From Chlorobaculum sp. MV4-Y (GTDB lineage: Bacteria > Bacteroidota > Chlorobiia > Chlorobiales > Chlorobiaceae): 64,000 nucleotides of DNA. The DNA is taken from the NCBI RefSeq assembly GCF_025244685.1, contig NZ_CP104202.1, positions 2,017,501 to 2,081,500 on the forward strand. The letters run 5' to 3'. Each line of letters begins with the position of its first letter. The first letter of the stretch is position 1. Shown one piece after another: positions 10,698 to 18,829 of this stretch. A model generated the notes under the pieces. It was not told the DNA's origin, ran no database searches, and saw nothing but the letters and a program-made list of their open reading frames with translations. Position numbers and translations under genes: made by a program.

Positions 10698-11089
10698 TCT
10701 GCCTTCCTCCTTCCGCCTTTATCCTTCAGCTTTACCTTTTTAGAGCAAGCAATCAAGATGGCGATGAGTTGGTTTGCTTCATCCATTAGCTCTGCGAGCT
10801 TAGACTCAGGAATAATCCCAGCTTCAACCAGCAATTCCATCCAGTAGCAGCTTTCTTCCAGTTCCTGCAATCCACCTTCAATCTTGCTAATGAACTCCGC
10901 ATCGGAACGAGCGCGAGTGCCTTCCCGGTAGTGCGCCCCGACTGAAGTGCCAGAACGCAGAAGCTGTTTGCCAATAATCTGTGCTTCCGTGCTTTTAGGC
11001 AATGCCGAGTAAAGCCGGATAACTCGCAGGGCAAATTCCTTGGTTCTTGTTCTCAGGTCTTTCATTCCGCCTTCATCCTTCATCCTTCT
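10662..11089 (-). mobile_element. IVS-like element: four-helix-bundle gene enclosed by hairpin repeats
   Basis: The 428-bp segment begins (on the coding strand) with an arm at 11061-11089, continues with the four-helix-bundle gene, and ends with a complete short hairpin at 10662-10729. The outer arms are inverted copies of the same AAGGATGAAGGCGGAA-type sequence found in copies A-C. Thus the short copies look like deletion forms lacking the gene. The same layout, an S23-family gene inside a hairpin, is known for intervening sequences in 23S rRNA of Leptospira and Coxiella. That this is a mobile unit is inference; no transposase is present. Confidence 0.65.
10694..11083 (-). CDS. Four-helix-bundle protein (S23/IVP family)
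   Basis: A 129-residue protein of the TIGR02436 family, the family of proteins encoded by 23S rRNA intervening sequences and related to Avd of diversity-generating retroelements. Family hallmarks are visible: FALRVIRLYSALPKS, IGKQLLRSGTSVGAHYREG, ARSDAEFISKI, ESCYWMELLVEAGII. They form pentameric four-helix bundles in known structures; nucleic-acid binding is the likely role. The first ATG (11083) overlaps the SNF2 stop by 11 nt, and its own stop overlaps the DUF4391 start. Both ends (MKDEGGMKD and KLKDKGGRRKAE) are encoded by repeat arms. An internal ATG at residue 7 is an alternative start. Confidence 0.9.
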   Translation of the reverse strand: MKDEGGMKDLRTRTKEFALRVIRLYSALPKSTEAQIIGKQLLRSGTSVGAHYREGTRARSDAEFISKIEGGLQELEESCYWMELLVEAGIIPESKLAELMDEANQLIAILIACSKKVKLKDKGGRRKAE

Positions 11090-14000
11090 GAATTACCAAG
11101 AAGGCGACGAGCTCGAAATCATCGAGCCCGGCAATGGTGTTCACCAGGGCAGTGGTCTTGCCGCCGGAGAACAGGCTGTCCAGATCCTTTTCCTCCTTGA
11201 CGTCGATCATCGAACGAATGGCGGCACTTAGCAGATCGGAACAGGCCTTCATGTTCCGGCCTTCGTCCGTCTGCTGATTGAACAGGCGGCAGACGGCCTG
11301 AATGGGCTCCGCTTGTCCCTTGCAGCAGGTACGCACCAAGTCCAGCAGACGCTTGACCTCGGTATGGTTGTGAATCACTTCGCCTTCGCGGTTGATGTAG
11401 ACAAGGTAGTAAGGATGCAGCCGGTTCTGCTGATTGATGTTGACCGCATGGTTGCGGTTGCGCAGGGCGAAGATGACGCCGGGGTGCAATCCCATTGCAG
11501 GCCGGGCTGGGACAACCGCATGCATGCCGTTGGGCACGTTGGCAAGGTCGCCATTGGTTTTGACGTAGTTCAGCAGATCCATCCGGAAGTCGTTCAGGCC
11601 AAGATCGGTGATGGATACTCCGGTTTTCAGGTCTTCCAGTTCGATCACCTCTTCCTGCAGCCGCCGGAGTTGCTCTTTCCGATACGATATCTCGCTGCTT
11701 TTTGCCGTAAGGACGTTATCGTCGCCGGTAGCCGTCACGTCGGCAATGATCATCCGGTTTTCGACCCGTTCCTTCAGGTTGATGTATTCATCCAGGGAAA
11801 TATCGGGCCAGTAGTTCACCAGCTGGATGGTCTTGTTGATCGAGCCGATGCGGTCGATCCGGCCGAACCGCTGAATGATGCGGACCGGGTTCCAGTGGAT
11901 GTCATAGTTGACCAGGTAATCGCAGTCCTGAAGGTTCTGCCCTTCGGAGATACAGTCGGTGCCAATCAGCAGGTCCAGTTCAGCTGGTTCATTGGGCAGC
12001 ACCTGCTCCTTTTCCTTGGCGCGAGGAGAAAAAAGCGTCAGCAGCGACTGGAAATCATAGTTCTTTCTGAGGGTTGATTTCGGCGCATCCTTGCCGGTTA
12101 CTTTTCCGGTGTGCAGCCTCTGTGTTGTTAGTAGGGTCTCCGCCAGGTTGTTGTAGAGGTAATTGGCTGTATCGGCAAAGGCAGTGAAAACAAGGACTTT
12201 TCTATTGCCGTCATTGATAGGGTTTTCAATCTTGCTGAGAATCAGGGCCTTGAGGTGTTGCAGCTTGGCGTCGTCCTCGGGTGTGACTTTTGCCATGGAC
12301 TCCAGCAAGGCGTTAATGACTTCCAGATCAGCCTTCAAGTCGTGTTCCCACGAAGGAAGATCCATGTCCGCAAGGTTTATCTTCACCTTGCCGCCGATCT
12401 CGGCGTCATCCGGAACCGGGATATCGTCCTCTTCGGCTTCGAGGTTTGCCAGGCTATCGGTCCAGTCAGAGACACTGCCAGCATCGCCTGCAACCCTGAA
12501 TGAATCGATTTTGCTCAGGGTCCGGGTGTGGTTGTCGTGCAGGCTTTTCAGGGTGAGCCGAAAAGCCTCAACCGAGCTTTCCAGGCGCTTGAGCAGATTG
12601 GTCGTCATCAATGCCTGCAGGCTTCGCTCGCGGTCTGCCTGCTTCAGCTTCCCTTTGCCACCTTCCACCTGCGTGTCGTACAGGTCTTCATATTTTTTGA
12701 GCCGACTGGGCAGGATGTAGCTAATCGGGGCATAGACGGCGAGCTTGAGCAGCGAGAGCTGTTCAAAGATCTCGTTAAAGCTCATGACATCCGTGCGTCC
12801 GGTCAGTGGCGAATGGAATGACAGGGGTTTGCGGCGCTCGGGAAACTGGCCTATGTCACTGGTGTCGTAGAAGGTCTGGATATGTTTGCGCGAACGGGCA
12901 ATGGTGACGCTGTCAAGCAGTTCAAAGAAGTCAAAATCAAGGGCATCCAGAATGGCCCGCGCCGTGCGATCCTCGGGTGCCAGTTTTGACCACTGGTTGA
13001 AGATCGTTTGGGCATTGCGGAAGATTTCTTCCACTGATCTGCCCGTGCGCAGCTTCTTGCTGAGATTTTCAGAGTCGCCTTCGTAAGCCAGCGCGAGTTG
13101 GTTGCGCAGATCATTGAAGCGGTTATTGACCGGTGTGGCGGACAGCATCAGAACCTTGGTTTTAACGCCCTGGCGGACGACCTGGTTCATCAGTTTCTGA
13201 TAGCGGGTTTCCCTGTCTTTAACGGCATCGTTGTTTCGGAAATTATGCGATTCATCGATGACGACCAGATCATAATTGCCCCAGTTAACGCGGTTCAGAG
13301 GAATGCCGAACGACTCTCCCGAGGTGCGGGACAGGTCGGTGTGGCACAGAACGTCATAATTGAAGCGATCCCTGGAGAAGATGTTGGTCGTCAGGTTGCT
13401 GTTGTAGTTCAGCCAGTTGTCAGCGAGTTTCTTGGGGCACAGCACCAGCACCGAGCGGTTGCGCAGTTCGTAATATTTCACAACAGCCAGAGCCGTGAAT
13501 GTTTTACCAAGCCCCACGCTGTCGGCCAAGATGCAGCCGTTATAGGTTTCCAGCTTGTTGATAATGCCTATGGCGGCATCACGCTGAAAGTTGAAAAGCT
13601 TGTTCCAGACCAGCGTGTCCTGATAACCCGTGCGGTCGTTGGGCAGGACATCTTCGTCGATATCATCGAGAAAATCACTAAAGATGTTGTAGAGCATCAA
13701 GAAGTAGATGCGCTCCGGTGAGTTTTCCTGATACACTGATGCAATGTGATCACAGATGACTGTCGTAACATCCTCAAGCTTTTCAGGATCATTCCATATC
13801 TGCTCGAAAAGTTGCAGGTAAGTTGCCGTACAGTCCGGCTCATCAAACCGGTTCACAAGGTTTGAAATGGCATTTCCTTGCTGGTAACCCAAATCAACTG
13901 CGGTGAATCCATGAAGCGGCATGTATGCGGTATCTCCCTCCGATCCCTGAATGCACGCAAACTGCTGCATAGGTGCTTTCGACCTGTTTGATCGGAAAAC

Positions 14001-14348
14001 GGCCTTTCGCCGCATCCACTCGGCGCATTCCCGTGCAATGGCTCGCTGGGTGAGTTTGTTGCGAAGCTGGATTTCAAACTCTGAGCCGTAAAGACTCTTT
14101 TCCCGGTTGGATTTGGGTATAAAAAACTCGCGATGCTCCTTCCGGAATTTGTCGGTTACCTCGTTGGGAACAAATGTTGGCGCCGTAAAGATGAACTCCA
14201 GCGACTCAATCTTTGAGAACTCAGACTTCAACGCTTCGTAAGCATAGATAGAAAAGCAGGAAGCCGCTATCCTGAGCTTGTCTTTGGGGCGGATTGAAAC
14301 CTTCAGATCGTCGCCTAACAGGGTGTTGATGTTGTCAATGATCTTCAT
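11073..14348 (-). CDS. SNF2-family helicase with PLD-like N-terminal region
   Basis: A 1091-residue SWI2/SNF2-type DNA translocase, the first gene of the island operon. The N-terminal part (residues about 25-55, LRIAASCFSIYAYEAL then LEFIFTAPTF) resembles the phospholipase-D-like region found on this class of bacterial helicases. I do not see a clear HKD motif. Motor motifs are Walker A ADSVGLGKTFTAL, DESH box VIDESHNF, motif III LSATPVNN, and motifs V/VI IGTDCISEGQNLQ and RIIQRFGRIDRIGS. The last residues (QKDEG) are written by the arm of the hairpin element, so the native C-terminus may have been altered. A role in defence with the downstream Mod/Res is inferred from the operon. Confidence 0.88.
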   Translation of the reverse strand: MKIIDNINTLLGDDLKVSIRPKDKLRIAASCFSIYAYEALKSEFSKIESLEFIFTAPTFVPNEVTDKFRKEHREFFIPKSNREKSLYGSEFEIQLRNKLTQRAIARECAEWMRRKAVFRSNRSKAPMQQFACIQGSEGDTAYMPLHGFTAVDLGYQQGNAISNLVNRFDEPDCTATYLQLFEQIWNDPEKLEDVTTVICDHIASVYQENSPERIYFLMLYNIFSDFLDDIDEDVLPNDRTGYQDTLVWNKLFNFQRDAAIGIINKLETYNGCILADSVGLGKTFTALAVVKYYELRNRSVLVLCPKKLADNWLNYNSNLTTNIFSRDRFNYDVLCHTDLSRTSGESFGIPLNRVNWGNYDLVVIDESHNFRNNDAVKDRETRYQKLMNQVVRQGVKTKVLMLSATPVNNRFNDLRNQLALAYEGDSENLSKKLRTGRSVEEIFRNAQTIFNQWSKLAPEDRTARAILDALDFDFFELLDSVTIARSRKHIQTFYDTSDIGQFPERRKPLSFHSPLTGRTDVMSFNEIFEQLSLLKLAVYAPISYILPSRLKKYEDLYDTQVEGGKGKLKQADRERSLQALMTTNLLKRLESSVEAFRLTLKSLHDNHTRTLSKIDSFRVAGDAGSVSDWTDSLANLEAEEDDIPVPDDAEIGGKVKINLADMDLPSWEHDLKADLEVINALLESMAKVTPEDDAKLQHLKALILSKIENPINDGNRKVLVFTAFADTANYLYNNLAETLLTTQRLHTGKVTGKDAPKSTLRKNYDFQSLLTLFSPRAKEKEQVLPNEPAELDLLIGTDCISEGQNLQDCDYLVNYDIHWNPVRIIQRFGRIDRIGSINKTIQLVNYWPDISLDEYINLKERVENRMIIADVTATGDDNVLTAKSSEISYRKEQLRRLQEEVIELEDLKTGVSITDLGLNDFRMDLLNYVKTNGDLANVPNGMHAVVPARPAMGLHPGVIFALRNRNHAVNINQQNRLHPYYLVYINREGEVIHNHTEVKRLLDLVRTCCKGQAEPIQAVCRLFNQQTDEGRNMKACSDLLSAAIRSMIDVKEEKDLDSLFSGGKTTALVNTIAGLDDFELVAFLVIQKDEG

Positions 14349-14390
14349 GAATAGGGGCTCATTTAGTCAACGCTTACAGGTTCCTATATA

Positions 14391-14704
14391 AGGGCGTCTC
14401 TAAAAAGTCGGAACAGATATAAGATGTTGAAAAAAATAGCTTTAACATACTTTCTATCCTGAGATATTCGTCTCTTGACGCCGTTCCTATCAACACGACT
14501 GTACTGCGATGAAAAACATCAATCCGCGTGGTCTTTTCGACGACTATTTTCTGCTCGAACGGCTGACAAAACTCAAAGATCCGCTCGTCAAGCTTGAAGC
14601 GCATATCGACTGGCAGCTTTTTGCTCCCATTCTCGAAGTGGCTTTCAACAAGCCAGCCAATCGCAAGAACATGGGCCGCCCGCCCCGTTCGAGCGGGTGA
14701 TGAC
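14391..14704 (+). pseudogene. IS5-type element, left end and truncated transposase
   Basis: At 14391 a sequence typical of an IS end (AGGGCGTCTCTAAAAAG) begins, followed by a transposase start at 14509. The first 59 residues match the N-terminal domain of IS5/IS1182-like transposases (NPRGLFDDYFLLERL, HIDWQLFAPILEVAF, NMGRPP). The frame then shifts and stops after GRPPRSSG. The catalytic DDE domain and the right end are missing because another element (IS3 remnant) abuts at about 14705. This is a dead remnant. Confidence 0.75.
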
Positions 14705-15350
14705 GTGCCCCGTCTATAAGACCACTTCTTCTTGGTAAAAATCCGTTTGCTGAACCATCAATTCTTCCGGTATCAGCCTTCCTGAAGAGCTGTGCGGGCG
14801 GATCGAATTGTCATCCTCCTGCCATTGCCCGATGATCTCTCGAATAGAGGTGTTGTCGACCGGTTTGCCCGGACGATTGAACACCAGTTTAACTCCATAA
14901 CGATGCGCCCATGCATCAAGAGCTTTCCCGATGAATGCAGGGGCGTTATCGAATTTCCGACGCTTCCGTTCATCGGCCAACTCCCGTAATCGCTGGCGAA
15001 TCGGTTCATGGGTATCCGGTTTGGGTTTGTCATGCCAACTTGTCTGGCTCAGCCCAATCAGCATACAGAGCTTTCTAAAACGCCGCCCGAAGTGTTCATG
15101 CAAGTGCCTTAAGCCGCTTGGCTTCACTGACCGTCATGCTGCCGTACTTCGATTTCCAGTTGTCAATCATCGCATCGCTGAGGCCGTGTTGACGATAAAG
15201 ATCCTTGACCGGTATGCCGAAATCGGCCTCCTTCAAGGTGCTGATGATCTGTTCTGTACTGTAACGCCTGGTTTTCATGCGCGGAACCTCCTTGGTTGAT
15301 TTGAATCATTTTTTCCACAACCAAGTGCTCCCGCTTTTTCAGGCTTACGT
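14705..15350 (-). pseudogene. Internally deleted IS3-family element
   Basis: OrfA (15278 down to 15096) starts MKTRRYSTEQIISTLKEADFG with the helix-turn-helix of IS3-type elements and a good AAGGAGG ribosome site upstream, then shifts frame after KRLKAL. The OrfB part (about 15127 down to 14714) keeps a stretch near GLSQTSW, jumps from LADERKR directly to KFDNAPAFIGKALDAW, and jumps again after GKPVDN to the C-terminal IRPHSSSGRL end. Internal deletions have removed most of the catalytic core. Outer parts are kept, so it resembles a deletion derivative that full copies could still mobilise. The boundaries are approximate. Confidence 0.8.
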
Positions 15351-15739
15351 CCGATATGTGCCACGGAATAATTCGCAGTGTTCCTGACTTCGTACAGACT
15401 GATGAAGTAGTGATGCCCGGCAAACAAGTCTTCACAAAACCATGCGATCCCGATCAGCAAAGCTGTGATAACGGCAAACCGAAAGCCAAGATGCCAGGCG
15501 GCAAAAGCAATTGGTATAAAATAGAAGGCAAAAAAACTGAGCTCATGGCCAGAAAACCAGTCTAATCCGCTGATCAACACCACACCGGCAATGACGGCAC
15601 CCTTTAGCGTCCAGGGCGCTATTTCTTTCGCACGGCTGCCCTCATGCCCATCAGACTTCCTGAAGGGGAAAATATAACATACATATAATATTATCACAAT
15701 AACACACCACAAAATAACGCCATAATTACTGACTCCCAC
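15350..15739 (-). pseudogene. Truncated membrane-sensor gene (N-terminal transmembrane part)
   Basis: Starting at 15739, the protein has a first membrane helix (YGVILWCVIVIILYVCYIF), a basic loop, and a run of helices including WFSGHELSFFAFYFIPIAFAAWHLG and FRFAVITALLIGIAWFCEDL. This pattern (GxELSFxxFYxxPIAxAAW) is common as the N-terminal sensor region of chlorobial GGDEF or histidine-kinase proteins. After about residue 125 the sequence runs into the IS3 remnant and the open frame ends at 15275. The signalling output domain has been lost. The original function is inferred only from the membrane motif. Confidence 0.6.
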
Positions 15740-15764
15740 GATACCAGAAACGATTCCCTTACCT

Positions 15765-15986
15765 TTAATTCAGGCTCATTGGCTGTATTAACCCGCATTT
15801 CTCCGGCTTTGGCGAGACAAAATGCCTTACGTACTCACCCTCGAAGCTCATTTGGCAATCCATTGACAGAGCACGCTTACCGGAAAAATTCAGTAACAGC
15901 GGCTGGTTAAAAGTCTTGCCTTCCCAAGCCAAAAGTGTAACTTTCAAAACATTTTTCGATCTCTCAACCGGGGTATTCCAACCCAT
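15765..15986 (-). CDS. Possible small hypothetical protein
   Basis: A 73-codon open frame starting MGWNTPVERSKNVLKVTL. I recognise no family. It lies in the 260-bp gap between the truncated membrane gene and cysS, divergent from cysS with its start only 14 nt from the cysS ATG. The composition is AT-richer than the housekeeping genes. It could equally be non-coding upstream sequence of cysS. Confidence 0.25.
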   Translation of the reverse strand: MGWNTPVERSKNVLKVTLLAWEGKTFNQPLLLNFSGKRALSMDCQMSFEGEYVRHFVSPKPEKCGLIQPMSLN

Positions 15987-16000
15987 TCAGATCAATCCGG

Positions 16001-17467
16001 ATGTCATCTTCCCTGCATATTTACAATTCGCTCTCCCGCACAAAGGAGCCCTTTGAACCCATCAATCCCGCTCTGGCTACCATCTATGTTTGCGGGCCGA
16101 CCGTGTACGGCCACGCCCACCTCGGTCACGCCAAGAGCTACGTATCGTTTGACGTCGTGGTTCGCTGGCTGCGTCATGTCGGCGAAAAGCAGGGCTACAA
16201 GGTTCGGTACGTGCAGAACATCACCGACGTGGGGCACCTGACCGACGACGCCGACGAGGGAGAGGACAAGATCCAGAAACAGGCGCGGCAGGAGCGCATC
16301 GAGCCGATGGAGGTGGCACAGTTCTACACCCGCAGCTTCTACGAAGATATGGACAAACTCGGCGTCGAACGCCCGAACATCGCACCAACCGCGACCGGTC
16401 ACATTCCGGAGCAGATCGCACTGGCCGAGCGGCTCGTCGAAACCGGCCACGCCTACGAGTCAAACGGCAATGTTTACTTTGATGTCAACTCCTTCACGGG
16501 CTATGGCAAGCTCTCGGGCCGCACCGACCAGGAGGCGTTGCAGTCGGGCGGGCGTGCCGCGGAGCGTTCCGACAAGCGCAACCCATCGGACTTCGCGCTG
16601 TGGAAAAAGGCCGAACCGGGCCACATCATGAAGTGGCAATCGCCATGGGGTGAAGGCTACCCCGGCTGGCATCTGGAGTGCTCGGCGATGGCGATGAAGT
16701 ACCTCGGCGACACCATTGACATTCACGGCGGCGGCATGGAGAACAAGTTCCCGCACCACGACTGCGAAATCGCCCAGTCCGAAGCCGCCACCGGCAAGCC
16801 CTTCGTGCGCTACTGGATGCACAACAACATGGTGACGGTCGATGGCGTCAAAATGGGCAAGTCACTCAAGAACTTCGTGAACCTCAAGGAGCTGTTCGGG
16901 AAATTCGACCCGCTGGTGATCCGTTTCTTCATTCTGCAATCGCACTACCGCTCCCCGCTCGACTTCTCCGAAACGGCAATCAAGGCGTCGCAGTCGGGAT
17001 TCGAGAAGTTGCAGGAGGTCTGCAAACGATTGCTGAAATCGGCGGAAGGCAACGGGCAGCTCGATGTAGCTGCCTTCGAACAGAAAATCACCGATGCGCT
17101 GAACGACGATTTCAACACCCCTGTGGCCATCGCCGTATTGTTCGAGTTCGTCAAGGCGCTCAACGGTGCGCTTGACAAAGGCGGACTTGATGCCGTATCG
17201 AAAACCGCCGCGCTGGCGCTTTTCGATACCTACGCGGGTGAGGTGCTCGGCATTCTGAAAAGCCGCGATGAGCTGCTTGCCGGAGAGAGCGGCGAAAGCG
17301 CCCAAACCCTCGACGACGTGATGCAGGTGCTGCTCGAACTCCGCAAGGAGGCGCGCGCGAACAAGGATTTCGCCACCAGCGACAAAATCCGCAACCTGCT
17401 CTTGCAACGAGGCATCGAAGTCAAGGACACCAAGGACGGCGCCACCTGGTCAAAGAAAAAAGCCTGA
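16001..17467 (+). CDS. cysS: Cysteinyl-tRNA synthetase
   Basis: Charges tRNA-Cys with cysteine (class I synthetase). The 488 residues contain the zinc ligand Cys31 in VCGPTVYG, the HIGH-like HLGH at 40-43, the second zinc-binding part around WHLECSAMAM and HGGGMENKFPHHDCE, and KMGKS near residue 285, which is the KMSKS motif with Gly in place of the first Ser. The start ATG at 16001 gives the normal N-terminus. It is a monocistronic gene: a strong hairpin terminator follows directly, and the convergent gene beyond reads the other way. Confidence 0.96.
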   Translation: MSSSLHIYNSLSRTKEPFEPINPALATIYVCGPTVYGHAHLGHAKSYVSFDVVVRWLRHVGEKQGYKVRYVQNITDVGHLTDDADEGEDKIQKQARQERIEPMEVAQFYTRSFYEDMDKLGVERPNIAPTATGHIPEQIALAERLVETGHAYESNGNVYFDVNSFTGYGKLSGRTDQEALQSGGRAAERSDKRNPSDFALWKKAEPGHIMKWQSPWGEGYPGWHLECSAMAMKYLGDTIDIHGGGMENKFPHHDCEIAQSEAATGKPFVRYWMHNNMVTVDGVKMGKSLKNFVNLKELFGKFDPLVIRFFILQSHYRSPLDFSETAIKASQSGFEKLQEVCKRLLKSAEGNGQLDVAAFEQKITDALNDDFNTPVAIAVLFEFVKALNGALDKGGLDAVSKTAALALFDTYAGEVLGILKSRDELLAGESGESAQTLDDVMQVLLELRKEARANKDFATSDKIRNLLLQRGIEVKDTKDGATWSKKKA

Positions 17468-17473
17468 ACGCAA

Positions 17474-17510
17474 AAAGCCGGAGCGACAAAACTCCGGCTT
17501 TCTTTTTTCT
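17474..17510. terminator. Bidirectional rho-independent terminator between cysS and the manC-like gene
   Basis: A perfect 10-bp stem (AAAGCCGGAG at 17474-17483 with CTCCGGCTTT at 17492-17501) and an 8-nt loop, followed by a T-rich stretch on the plus strand. The A-rich left side gives a T-run on the minus strand too. It lies between two convergent genes, so it can serve both. Confidence 0.9.
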
Positions 17511-17522
17511 ATCCACATCATC

Positions 17523-18647
17523 CTACAGGAACCCTTCCAGGCCCGGTTCCCGCCTCATCATCTCCACCGCCTTGACCACCTTTTGCGACTCGCCCGCCTT
17601 GCAGATAAGCAGCGCATCGGGCGTATCAACCACGATGATGTCATCCACGCCGATGCTCACCACCGCCTTGCCATGGGGCTTCCGGACAAAGACATTTTTC
17701 GAGTCGATCATGATCGACTCGCTGCCATCCATGTCGCGTCCTTCAAGGCCGAGACCAATCTTGATCACCTCGTCCCAGCATCCAAGATCGGTCCAGCCAA
17801 AATTCCCGGCAAGCATATAGACCTTCTCAGCCTTCTCCATGATGCCGTAGGCAATCGAAACAGGGTGAACCCAGCTGTAGACATCCTCGATGACCGAATC
17901 TTGCCGCTCGGTGCCGATAAAGGCGTGAACGTTCTGCATATCCTCATAGAGGTCAGGCAGAGAACGGCGGTATTCTCGGCTGATGTCATCGACGTGCCAA
18001 ATGAAAACACCGCTGTTCCACCAGAAGTCCTGGCTTTGCAGAAAATGCTCGGCCGTAGCCAGATCGGGTTTCTCGGCAAAGGTTTTCACCCGGAAGAGTG
18101 CAATGTCATCGTCATCCGGATCGTCGTTTTCCTCCCCGATCATAACCGATGGTTCGACCTGGATATATCCATATCGCGTCTCAGGCCTGTCGGGATGGAT
18201 ACCGACCGTGATCAGCCCTCGCTGTTTCCGTGCAAGTTTGACGCCTTTGGAGACGGTTTTCAGGAACTGCTCTTCGTCAAGCACGAGATGGTCGGCAGGC
18301 AGTACGATGGTGACAGCGTCGGGATCGCGCTTGCGAATGAAGGTAGTGGCCAGCGCAATGCAGGTGGCCGTATCCCTGATGGTGGGTTCGATGATGATAT
18401 TATCGACATCGAAATCGGGAAGCGACTCGTTAACCAGGCGCCAATGCTGCTTGCCGGTAATAATGAGGATATTCTCCATCCGGACGGCCCCGGCAATTCT
18501 TTCAACCGTTTTCCGGATCATCGTTCCACCATCAAAGAAATGAAGGAACTGCTTGGGAGACTTTTTTCTCGAAAGTGGCCAAAGCTTGCTGCCTATTCCT
18601 CCCGCCATGACCACGGCATAAACATGATTGTCGGCGATCTGCTTCAT
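17523..18647 (-). CDS. Mannose-1-phosphate guanylyltransferase-type nucleotidyltransferase
   Basis: A 374-residue sugar-phosphate nucleotidyltransferase. The N-terminal signature MAGGIGSKLWPLSRKKSPKQF is the nucleotide-binding loop of GDP-mannose pyrophosphorylases. It is followed by LPADHLV, FAEKPDLATAEHF and WNSGVFIW, also typical. It makes GDP-mannose from mannose-1-phosphate and GTP, feeding capsule or lipopolysaccharide synthesis. It is the short form without a C-terminal phosphomannose isomerase domain. One change is Lys where the motif usually has Arg (GSKLWP). It stands alone, converging on cysS. Preference for GDP over another nucleotide is inferred from overall resemblance. Confidence 0.85.
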   Translation of the reverse strand: MKQIADNHVYAVVMAGGIGSKLWPLSRKKSPKQFLHFFDGGTMIRKTVERIAGAVRMENILIITGKQHWRLVNESLPDFDVDNIIIEPTIRDTATCIALATTFIRKRDPDAVTIVLPADHLVLDEEQFLKTVSKGVKLARKQRGLITVGIHPDRPETRYGYIQVEPSVMIGEENDDPDDDDIALFRVKTFAEKPDLATAEHFLQSQDFWWNSGVFIWHVDDISREYRRSLPDLYEDMQNVHAFIGTERQDSVIEDVYSWVHPVSIAYGIMEKAEKVYMLAGNFGWTDLGCWDEVIKIGLGLEGRDMDGSESIMIDSKNVFVRKPHGKAVVSIGVDDIIVVDTPDALLICKAGESQKVVKAVEMMRREPGLEGFL

Positions 18648-18829
18648 TCCATCACTATCTTTCTGAACTTACTATGGTTAAGGCGAGGTCCCCGTAGCCT
18701 AATGTACGACATTTTCCACCACTGCCGACGGGCATTTCGCCGGGGCACAGAACATTTGCCATTGGCGTTAAAATGTCGTTTTTTCCTGTTGTACGCGTTT
18801 TCATCACCATCGCAGCCGAACTATTCGTC

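Larger units (their letters stand above)
4455..15740. other. Accessory island between engB and cysS (restriction/defence operon flanked by IS remnants)
   Basis: An 11-kb block of accessory genes lies between two housekeeping genes. The left border is an IS3 transposase fragment. The right border is a truncated IS5-type transposase, an internally deleted IS3 element and a truncated membrane-sensor gene. Between them lies a five-gene minus-strand operon encoding a SNF2 helicase, four-helix-bundle protein, DUF4391 protein and type III R-M. The IS debris, the absence of housekeeping genes and a patch of AT-rich sequence inside mod all point to horizontal acquisition. The exact ends of the transfer cannot be fixed without a related genome for comparison. 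Confidence 0.7.

Noticed and set aside
10694-11083. A diversity-generating retroelement, because Avd is related to the 4HB protein
   Set aside because: No reverse transcriptase and no template/variable repeat pair are visible nearby.
6561-11089. CRISPR-like interpretation of the AAGGATGAAGG repeats
   Set aside because: The repeats are imperfect inverted hairpins, scattered over 4.5 kb, without regular spacers, and are translated within genes.
11313-12077. A 254-codon plus-strand open frame opposite the SNF2 helicase
   Set aside because: Antisense to helicase motifs; no ribosome site or recognisable domain.
4878-14348. Assignment of the island operon to DISARM or BREX
   Set aside because: No drmA/drmB, pglX/pglZ or brxL homologue is present; the methyltransferase and nuclease are plainly type III Mod and Res.
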